Below, one piece after another: positions 57,745-64,000 of a stretch of DNA of 64,000 nt. The notes beneath the pieces were generated by a model. That model saw only the letters and a list, made by a program, of their open reading frames with translations, made no database searches and was not told the DNA's origin. The stretch spans positions 124,001 to 188,000 of the forward strand of contig VHCJ01000002.1 of NCBI GenBank assembly GCA_016871755.1. The letters are read 5' to 3'. Position numbers and translations under genes: made by a program. Numbering within the stretch: position 1 is the stretch's first letter; each line of letters begins with the position of its first letter. This DNA is from Verrucomicrobiota bacterium (lineage in GTDB: Bacteria > Verrucomicrobiota > Verrucomicrobiia > Opitutales > Opitutaceae).

Positions 57745-59127
57745 ATGTTCTTTCCGACGCGACGGCGTGGCCCGGGGCTGCACCCCCACCGGCACGGCAT
57801 CTACTTCTCGTTCTTCCACGCGCTGAACTGGCAGGTGGCGATCGGGGCGCCGACGACGCTCTTCATGCAGCAGCTTGGGGCGGACTCGTTCCAGCTCGGG
57901 CTCGTGGTCTCATGGACGTTCCTGCTCACGCCCGTGCAGGTGATCGCGACCGCTTTTCTCCCGCGGGTCGGCTTCAAGCGACTGGTGCTCGCGGGCTGGG
58001 ACGCGCGGGCATGGTGCCTGCTCGTGCCCATTGTCCTTGCGCTGATCGCGCCCACGGAGCGCGTGCCGTGGATGGTTTATGCCATGACGCTGGCGACGTT
58101 CTGCTACAGCGTCGTCCGGGCCGTCGGGACGGGATCGATGACGGCTTGGATCTACCAACTGGTCCCCGCCGACATCCGCGGGCGTTACTGGGCGACCGAG
58201 CAACTGATGGCTGGCACCGCGGTGGTCGGCGCCCTCCTCTGCTACGCCGGACTGTTCGCGATCCTCCCCGTCTACCGCGCCTTCCTCATCCAGTACCTCG
58301 TCGCCTTCGTGGCCGCCTGGCTTGCCTCGCGGCACCTGCATGCGCTCCCGGACGTGGAGCGTCCGAAGATCATGAACCTTGAGAAGATCGTGACCGATAC
58401 GCCGCGGTGGATCACCGAGCCCGGTCTCTTCCGCACGTACCTGTGGATGTCGGTCCCCCTCTTCGTCCTGATCACACCGATCGCGCCCTTCGTCACGTTC
58501 CACCTGCGCGGCACCACCGGGCTCGGGAATTCCAGCATCCTGATCCTCACGATGCTCACCTACTTCGGCCTGATGGCGGCGAACCTCGTGATGCGCTCGC
58601 GCATGGACGACATCGGGGCGAAACCCTTCTTCCGCATTTCGTACCTGACGCACGCCGCGATCGCGGTCGGGTGGATCGTCTTCCTCGTCACGAACGGTCG
58701 CTGGCTCCTCCTCCTCCCGATCCTCTTCTTCCTGCAGGGCGTGGCCTCCGGCTGCTGGACCTCGGCGAACCTGAACTACCTCGCGAAGATCCTTCCGGAG
58801 TCCGACCGCGCGCTGCCGGTCTCGATTCACGGCGCGGTGATCACGTTCCTCGGTGGCTGCTCGCCCGTGCTGTGGGGGCTCTTCCTGAAGGGCGGTGCCG
58901 ACGGCACGACGCTGAACGTGCCGGTGTTCATCGGTTTCTTCACCTGCCTGCTGGTCGGCTGCTTCGCCCTGCTGGCCCTTCTGCCAGCCCTGCCCGAGAA
59001 GGCCGGCCGGGTGGATCCGCTGATGAACGGCACGTGGTTCATCCGGCCGTTCCGCTCGATGGCAAATTTGATCAACCTGATCGAGCCGAGCGGCGGTTCC
59101 AAACCGCCGTCTGATCAGCCCAAGTGA
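57745..59127 (+). CDS. MFS transporter (third, distinct subfamily)
   Basis: A 460-residue membrane protein with about 12 helices (FNWLVAIG-like start NWQVAIGAPTTLFMQQLGAD, LAGWDARAWCLLVPIVLALI). It lacks the close similarity shared by the two tandem carriers and resembles the MFS_1-type transporters often annotated near carbohydrate genes in Verrucomicrobia. It is the last gene of the rightward operon, 17 bp after the NHL gene, and converges with the GntR regulator. Confidence 0.85.
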   Translation: MFFPTRRRGPGLHPHRHGIYFSFFHALNWQVAIGAPTTLFMQQLGADSFQLGLVVSWTFLLTPVQVIATAFLPRVGFKRLVLAGWDARAWCLLVPIVLALIAPTERVPWMVYAMTLATFCYSVVRAVGTGSMTAWIYQLVPADIRGRYWATEQLMAGTAVVGALLCYAGLFAILPVYRAFLIQYLVAFVAAWLASRHLHALPDVERPKIMNLEKIVTDTPRWITEPGLFRTYLWMSVPLFVLITPIAPFVTFHLRGTTGLGNSSILILTMLTYFGLMAANLVMRSRMDDIGAKPFFRISYLTHAAIAVGWIVFLVTNGRWLLLLPILFFLQGVASGCWTSANLNYLAKILPESDRALPVSIHGAVITFLGGCSPVLWGLFLKGGADGTTLNVPVFIGFFTCLLVGCFALLALLPALPEKAGRVDPLMNGTWFIRPFRSMANLINLIEPSGGSKPPSDQPK

Positions 59128-59188
59128 ACTCACGCGCCGGGGGCCGGAGTTCCCCGGCGTGCCGCCACCGGCATCGCCGTCGCCGGAC

Positions 59189-59935
59189 TCAAGAACTGTA
59201 GACCAGTTCCTCGGCCGTCAGCTCCCGCGCCAGCGAGACGTTCTCTGACCGGCTGACCAGCAGCATGTGGTTGTCGATCATCTCCTGGAGATGAAACTCC
59301 ATCTCGCGCTTCGCCGCGATCGGATCGGAATCGGCGATGGCCTCGTAGATCTCCTCGTGTTTCGCGAACACCGCAACCCGCCGCGCATCCCATTCGGCCT
59401 TGGACATCGCCGCCTGACCCGGCAGAGCGGGCAACGCGAGCACGCGGTGAATCACGTGCAGGCGGAGAATTTCCTTCTTCATTAGGTCGTTGTCCGCCCC
59501 AGTCATGATCGCGATGTGAAACCGCGCATCCTCGCGGGCCAACTCCTCCGGATACTGGTACTCCTCGCCGGCCTGCAGGCTCTTCTCCGTGAGCCGCCGC
59601 ATCGCTTCGAGCGCGAACCGGATCTCGTGCAGATCCGCGTCGCTGCGGTTGCGCGCCGCCAACCCCGCCGCATGGCTCTCCAGCGCGAGACGCAAGTCGC
59701 ACAACTCGCGAAACTCCTTCAACTGGATCTTCTTCACGCTCGCCCCAAGGTGGGGCTGGATCGACACCAAACCGTCCGTCTCCAGCTTGCGCAGGGCATC
59801 CCGCACCGGCGTCCGGCTCACCCCAATTTCCTCCGCCAGAACTTCCGTCATCAGGGGCCGTCCCGGCAGGTATTCGCCATTGAGTATCTTTTTCCGGATA
59901 TGCTCGTAGGCGACATCGGTATTCACGCTCTTCAT
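59189..59935 (-). CDS. GntR-family (FadR subfamily) transcriptional regulator
   Basis: A 248-residue regulator with a winged helix (AYEHIRKKILNGEYLPG, LAEEIGVSRTPVRDALRKLE, about 10-60) and a C-terminal FCD ligand domain (EFRELCDLRLALESHAAGLA, ARFHIAIMTGADNDLM, HEEIYEAIADSDPIAAKREM with metal/ligand His). ATG 59933-59935 starts MKSVNTDVAYEH; the upstream frame is low quality. It probably regulates the divergent diiron-cyclase-chrA genes and perhaps the island. Confidence 0.92.
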   Translation of the reverse strand: MKSVNTDVAYEHIRKKILNGEYLPGRPLMTEVLAEEIGVSRTPVRDALRKLETDGLVSIQPHLGASVKKIQLKEFRELCDLRLALESHAAGLAARNRSDADLHEIRFALEAMRRLTEKSLQAGEEYQYPEELAREDARFHIAIMTGADNDLMKKEILRLHVIHRVLALPALPGQAAMSKAEWDARRVAVFAKHEEIYEAIADSDPIAAKREMEFHLQEMIDNHMLLVSRSENVSLARELTAEELVYSS

Positions 59936-60367
59936 TTGCGTCGGACCGTACGCCCAAGCTTTGCAAAAAACAATCGATTTTTCCCCTTGCCGTGAATCCA
60001 GCCGTCTCTGAACGGGTTGCGGACTCGGTCCACGGTCGAAAGGGCTGAACGGACGCAGCGGAAGGGAGCGGTCCGGCCCGCGCTTGGTGGGTCCGGCAGG
60101 TGCTTCCCGCCGAAGTATACAGCCCCGGGAACGGACGGGGGATGGAACTGCATTCCTTCCCACTCACGGCAGTCCTGACCCGATCCCACGAGTCCTTTTC
60201 CCGCACCCAACCGCAGAACCCATCAACGCTTTCGCAGAACGCGACGGACACAACGACGCTGCCGGCAGCGGTGCCCCGCCCGCAGCGCGCGCGACGACGG
60301 CGTCCCTGAGCTGGTCCCGGGGCGGAACCTCCCCCGCGCGATTGCCAGCGGGCCCACTCGCCCTACC
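59936..60367. promoter_or_regulatory. 432-bp divergent regulatory region with a GTATAC half-site core
   Basis: No gene is supported here. The stretch next to the GntR gene is AT-rich (CAAAAAACAATCGATTTTT around 59964-59983), a likely promoter zone. The hexamer GTATAC at 60115-60120, within AAGTATACAG, is the symmetric core seen in many FadR-subfamily operators. No terminator or repeat was seen. Confidence 0.4.
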
Positions 60368-61807
60368 ATGCCGAGCATGTCCCTCTCCGGTTACTCCCCG
60401 TACCGCAACCTTCCCCCGCTCGCGGGCATCGCCGGCTTTTCCGACGCGATGCAACCGGGCCTCTCGGTCGAAGCCTGCGTCGCGCGCCTCAAGCGTCATC
60501 ACTGGGCGTTCAAGCGACTCCACGCCTTCTTCATCCGCCACCTCCCCTCGGAGCCGATCTACGAACTCAAGATGGCCTTCAGCCTCCACGCGCACTACTG
60601 CGCCGAGCATGCGGCGGCGTGGCGCGAGCGAGTGGGCGAGATGCGCGAACCGCCGCTCGGGCTGGACGCGGTGCCGGACCCGGCATTCGACGCTTACTTC
60701 GATGAACTGGATGCCGCGCCGGATCGCGCCACGCGCCTCCTCGGCGTCTACCAGCACGCCCTCCCGGCGCTCACCGACGCAATCCGCCAGCACCAGCTCG
60801 AGACGAACCGCTTGGTCGACCACCCCTCGTTCCGCATCTGCCGCTTCGCCCTCGTGGAACTCGAGGAGATGCTTGCCTACGGACGCGGTGCGCTCGAAAG
60901 CCTTGCCGATGCGGATGCCCGCGCCACGGCCGCACCCTGGCTCCGGCACCTCGACCTCCTGCTCGCCCAGGCCGGGGGTTTCTCCGGCGACCAAGCCCCC
61001 GCGCCCGGACCGGTCACCCGCTTCGCCTCGCTCCAGCCGGCCCGATTCGATCCGGTGCCGCAGCGGGATGAGCGCTTCCCTGATCCCTACAACATGGGGG
61101 TGCACGCCGAGCAGTTCCTCTACGATGACTCATTCCCCCCGGAACCGAAGACGCTGATGATGTTCTACAAGCGCCTCCGCGAGATCGACGTCCCGGAGAT
61201 GATGGCCAGCATCATTGCCGAGACCCGGGACAAACCGTGGGACTACACGGTGGACATGACGCGCCAGCTCTGGGACGAGGCGCGCCACGCGATGATGGGA
61301 GAGGTCGGATTCGTGCAGGCCGGCATCGACTGGCGCCGCTTCGTCCGGGTCAACTTCACCTGGTCGCTCGCCCTCAACACACAGCTCTCACCGCACGAGC
61401 GGCATGCGGTCCTCTACTTCATCGAGCAGGGCCTGATGCCCCGCACCGGCAAGCGCTTCGAGTGGGAGGTCGGCATCGCCTCCGGCGACGGCTACGCCGC
61501 GCTCGTCCAGGACTACGACTGGGCAGACGAAGTGCTGCACGCGCGGATCGGACGCGACTGGTACGTCAAGACCTTCAGCGACCCGCGCGAGGCGACCGCC
61601 TTCGGGGACCGCTGCTGGTCGCGGGTGATGATTGACTGGGAGAGCTACCGCACGGAGGGCCACACCGAGCACTGCAACTGGTGGCCCGACCTGTACCGGG
61701 CGTGGTGTGAGCGGACCGGCCGCACGCCGGATCCCCGGATCGAAGCCTACGCCACGAGCTACCAGTCCACCCGCGCCGACCTCCGCGAGATCAGCGCCTC
61801 GGCCTGA
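60368..61807 (+). CDS. Uncharacterised predicted ferritin-like diiron protein
   Basis: A 479-residue largely helical soluble protein whose family I cannot name. The C-terminal half carries the carboxylate/His pattern of ferritin-like diiron enzymes: E277, E304-x2-H307 (EARH), E353 and E388-x2-H391 (EVLH). The N-terminal helical part has further Glu/His (E66, H74, H76, E80, H81) that might be a degenerate copy. No signal peptide is visible. It is followed 18 bp later by a cyclase and then chrA. A metal-dependent oxygenase or oxidase acting on the island's substrate is plausible, but not shown. Confidence 0.65.
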   Translation: MPSMSLSGYSPYRNLPPLAGIAGFSDAMQPGLSVEACVARLKRHHWAFKRLHAFFIRHLPSEPIYELKMAFSLHAHYCAEHAAAWRERVGEMREPPLGLDAVPDPAFDAYFDELDAAPDRATRLLGVYQHALPALTDAIRQHQLETNRLVDHPSFRICRFALVELEEMLAYGRGALESLADADARATAAPWLRHLDLLLAQAGGFSGDQAPAPGPVTRFASLQPARFDPVPQRDERFPDPYNMGVHAEQFLYDDSFPPEPKTLMMFYKRLREIDVPEMMASIIAETRDKPWDYTVDMTRQLWDEARHAMMGEVGFVQAGIDWRRFVRVNFTWSLALNTQLSPHERHAVLYFIEQGLMPRTGKRFEWEVGIASGDGYAALVQDYDWADEVLHARIGRDWYVKTFSDPREATAFGDRCWSRVMIDWESYRTEGHTEHCNWWPDLYRAWCERTGRTPDPRIEAYATSYQSTRADLREISASA

Positions 61808-61825
61808 ACGCCCCCCTCCCTCCTC

Positions 61826-62458
61826 ATGCGCCTCATCGACCTCTCGCACCCGCTCGTCCACGGCCAGGACAACTTTCCCAGCGATCCCAAGCTGAGCATC
61901 ATCCCGCACGGCAACACCTCGACCCTGCGGTACAACATGACGCAGGTGAGCATGGCGACCCACCAAGGGACGCACCTCGACGCGATGTACCACTTTCTCG
62001 ATGACGGGAAGACGATCGACCAGATGCCGCTGGACTGGTTTTACGGCGACGCCGTCCTCCTGCGGCTCCCGAGAGCGCCGCGGGAGGAGATCCTCGCCGA
62101 GGACTTTGCCCGGCACGAGGCGCTGCTCCAGCCCGGCGCGAAGGTAATCTACGAGACCGGCTGGCACCGCCGCTTCGGCACGGCGGGGTACTTCTCGGAC
62201 TTTCCCAGCCTGACCCAGGACGCGGCACGCTACCTTGCCTCGCGCCGCATCCGTCTCCTCGGCATGGATACGCCCACGCCGGGGCGCGACTGGTACGAAG
62301 TGCACCACATCCTGCTCGCCCGTGACGCGGAGATCGTGGTGGTGGAGGGCCTGACGAATCTCGACCAAGTGCCCGAGCGCTTCGTTTTCAGCGGCTTCCC
62401 GCTCAACTTCAAGGGCCGCGACGGCTCCCCCATTCGCGCGGTCGCGATCGTGCCGTGA
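61826..62458 (+). CDS. Cyclase family protein (kynurenine formamidase-like)
   Basis: A 210-residue hydrolase of the 'putative cyclase' family. The metal motif HGTHxDxPxHF appears as THQGTHLDAMYHFL (about 47-60). LIDLSHPLVHGQDNFPSDP at the start and LLGMDTPTPG follow. Known members hydrolyse N-formylkynurenine, isatin or polyketide rings. It overlaps chrA by 4 nt (GTGA) and probably opens a ring or cleaves an amide in the pathway. Confidence 0.9.
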   Translation: MRLIDLSHPLVHGQDNFPSDPKLSIIPHGNTSTLRYNMTQVSMATHQGTHLDAMYHFLDDGKTIDQMPLDWFYGDAVLLRLPRAPREEILAEDFARHEALLQPGAKVIYETGWHRRFGTAGYFSDFPSLTQDAARYLASRRIRLLGMDTPTPGRDWYEVHHILLARDAEIVVVEGLTNLDQVPERFVFSGFPLNFKGRDGSPIRAVAIVP

Positions 62459-63768
62459 CGGCTCCCGCCCCGGTGCCGACGCTGCGGGAGGCGTGGCCCG
62501 TGTGGCTGCGGATCGGCCTGCTCGGCTTTGGCGGCCCGGCCGGGCAGATCGCGCTCATGCACCGCGAACTCGTCGAGCGCCGCGGCTGGATCGACGAACG
62601 GCGCTTCCTTCAGGCGCTCAACGTCTGCATGCTGCTGCCAGGACCGGAGGCGCACCAACTATCGGTGTACGTCGGCTGGCTGCTGCACCGCACCAAGGGA
62701 GCGGTGATCGCCGGGGTGCTCTTCGTTCTTCCCGGTGCCGCGATGCTCTGGGCGCTGAGTTGGCTCTACGTAACGCACGGCCACAACGCTGCGGTCTCGG
62801 CGGCGTTCGCGGGGTTGAGACCGGCGCTCGTGGCGGTGATCGCGGCCGCCCTCTGGCGCGTCGGACGCACCGCCGTCCGGACGGTTCCGCAGGCGCTGCT
62901 GGCCGGCGGCGCCTTCCTCGCCCTCGCGTTCGCCGACGTGGCGTTCCCATGGGTCATCGGGGCGGCGGCGCTGGTCGGCGCGTTGTCCGGCGGGAGCCGG
63001 TCTGCTCGCGCGAGTTCCGGAGAAGCTGCGGAGGCCGCAGAGGGCGCGCCCGCCCTGCCCCGCGGGGAGGCGTCCTCGGGCCCGGCAAGCGAACCCCTGA
63101 GCGGTTGGGGCACCGTGCGAACTGCGGTTCGGTGGACTGCGCTCTGGCTGGCGCCGATCGCCGGGCTGGTCCTCGTGCTGGGGCCGGAGCACGTGCTCAC
63201 CCTTCAGGCGCGAATCTTCTCACCGGTTTCGCTCGTCACCTTTGGCGGCGCTTACGCAGTGCTTCCCTACGTGGCCCATCACGCCGTCGACACCCACGGC
63301 TGGCTGACCGCCGGACAAATGTTGGACGGGCTTGCACTGGCGGAGACCAAGCCGGGCCCGCTCGTCCTCGTTCTCCAGTTCGTGGGCTTCCTGGGCGCAT
63401 GGTCGTCCCCTGCCCCGTTTGCCCCGCTCGCCGCCGCCACCCTGGGCAGCGCGGTCACCGTCTGGAGCACCTTCGTCCCGAGTTTCCTCTTCATCCTTAC
63501 CATCGCACCTCACATGGAGCGCCTGAATCAGCGCCCCCGCATCGCCAAAGCCCTCGCCTCCGTGACGGCGGCGGTCGCGGGCGTCATCCTCAGTCTGGCG
63601 GTGTGGTTCGGTCGGGAGGTGGGCTGGCCGGATGGAAGGGCCGACCTCTGGGCGATCGGGCTGAGCGTCGCCGCAGGGGTGGTCCTGACCCGCACCCGCG
63701 TCGGCCTGCCGTGGGTTCTCGCGGCATGCGCGCTGGCCGGATGGGTCCGCTACGCCCTGGCCGGATGA
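62455..63768 (+). CDS. chrA: Chromate transporter ChrA (two CHR domains)
   Basis: A 437-residue membrane protein of the CHR superfamily. The N-terminal domain has RIGLLGFGGPAGQIALMHRE (about 15-34) and LLPGPEAHQLSVYVGWLLH; the C-terminal domain has SLVTFGGAYAVLPYVAHHA and LAETKPGPLVLVLQFVGFLG. It exports chromate by proton symport in known members. GTG 62455 is the start. A low-complexity Ala/Ser/Glu loop (about 183-215) separates the domains. Its link to the catabolic genes is only genomic. Confidence 0.92.
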   Translation: MTAPAPVPTLREAWPVWLRIGLLGFGGPAGQIALMHRELVERRGWIDERRFLQALNVCMLLPGPEAHQLSVYVGWLLHRTKGAVIAGVLFVLPGAAMLWALSWLYVTHGHNAAVSAAFAGLRPALVAVIAAALWRVGRTAVRTVPQALLAGGAFLALAFADVAFPWVIGAAALVGALSGGSRSARASSGEAAEAAEGAPALPRGEASSGPASEPLSGWGTVRTAVRWTALWLAPIAGLVLVLGPEHVLTLQARIFSPVSLVTFGGAYAVLPYVAHHAVDTHGWLTAGQMLDGLALAETKPGPLVLVLQFVGFLGAWSSPAPFAPLAAATLGSAVTVWSTFVPSFLFILTIAPHMERLNQRPRIAKALASVTAAVAGVILSLAVWFGREVGWPDGRADLWAIGLSVAAGVVLTRTRVGLPWVLAACALAGWVRYALAG

Positions 63769-63840
63769 GCGCGCCCGGCGACGGATTTAGCTGGCGGCCG
63801 AATCTTCCTCGGATGGAACCTCTCCCCCTCCCCTACCCCC

Positions 63841-64000
63841 ATGATCCCGCCGCTCGCCCTTGCCCCGGGCACTGCCTCCAGCCACTGGCCCTTCGTCACC
63901 CTCGCCGTCTGCGTCGTCTTCATCATCGTCGCCATCACGCGGCTGCGGCTCCCCGCGTTTCTCGCTCTGGTGCTCGCCGCATTCCTCGCCGGCATCCTGA
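63841..64000 (+). CDS. GntP-type gluconate/organic acid permease, 5' end only
   Basis: 53 codons run off the window edge. After a short hydrophilic start comes FVTLAVCVVFIIVAITRLRL, then FLALVLAAFLAGIL, the first two membrane segments typical of GntP/GntT-family H+ symporters. It lies 72 bp after chrA on the same strand. Identification is tentative because only the N-terminus is visible. Confidence 0.65.
   Translation, partial: MIPPLALAPGTASSHWPFVTLAVCVVFIIVAITRLRLPAFLALVLAAFLAGIL

Overview
The window reads as a chromosomal segment of a GC-rich, Gram-negative-type bacterium. The best guess is Verrucomicrobiota, Opitutaceae-like. This rests on inference from a prepilin-type protein of the Verrucomicrobia/Planctomycetes/Lentisphaerae style, a fabV enoyl reductase, a Tat-exported PcRGLX/YetA-type (PL26) enzyme, and many pyrimidine-rich leaders without a Shine-Dalgarno motif. 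No rRNA, phage, transposase, integrase or CRISPR was found. Genes are tightly packed, with many 4-nt ATGA overlaps.

Layout. 1-7.1 kb is mostly housekeeping: ilvE (cut by the window edge), a pseudopilin, a CBS/DRTGG-regulated family II pyrophosphatase, gltX-mgsA, an RluA-type pseudouridine synthase, and hpf with a clear terminator. 7.2-16.6 kb looks like a rhamnose/rhamnogalacturonan locus: a secreted PL26-like enzyme, a divergent LacI regulator, a concanavalin-like secreted protein, and a four-gene sugar ABC importer of the RhaSTPQ/LsrACDB type. 16.6-17.4 kb has no gene; it holds a degenerate 21-bp tandem repeat, two adjacent perfect palindromes and tRNA-Tyr(GTA). 17.4-24.6 kb carries cls, the sulfate-activation operon cysC-cysD-cysN, and an operon of acylphosphatase, ABC ATPase, permease and TPR protein. 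24.7-43.1 kb is again core metabolism and signalling: an ECF sigma factor with an unusually small anti-sigma partner, fabV, ndk, an SPFH protein with a C-terminal HTH next to a zinc-ribbon membrane protein, a sulfurtransferase, a methyltransferase, pyrR-pyrB-pyrC, a CPBP protease, thiL-tsaE, a PPP phosphatase/isochorismatase/YhaM operon, a GspF-like protein and a YebC factor.

43.2-64 kb is the most unusual part, a large catabolic and transport island. A leftward operon (IclR regulator, class III aminotransferase, M81 peptidase, RidA, FAH-family hydrolase, SMP-30 lactonase) diverges across 62 bp from a rightward operon (amidohydrolase, SDR, D-threonine-aldolase-like enzyme, two tandem paralogous MFS carriers, an amidohydrolase-aminotransferase fusion, an NHL-repeat protein, a third MFS carrier). 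A GntR/FadR regulator then faces a predicted ferritin-like diiron protein, a kynurenine-formamidase-like cyclase, chrA and the start of a GntP-type permease. Together these suggest uptake, hydrolysis, transamination and ring opening of an amide- or amine-containing organic acid. The substrate cannot be read from sequence alone.
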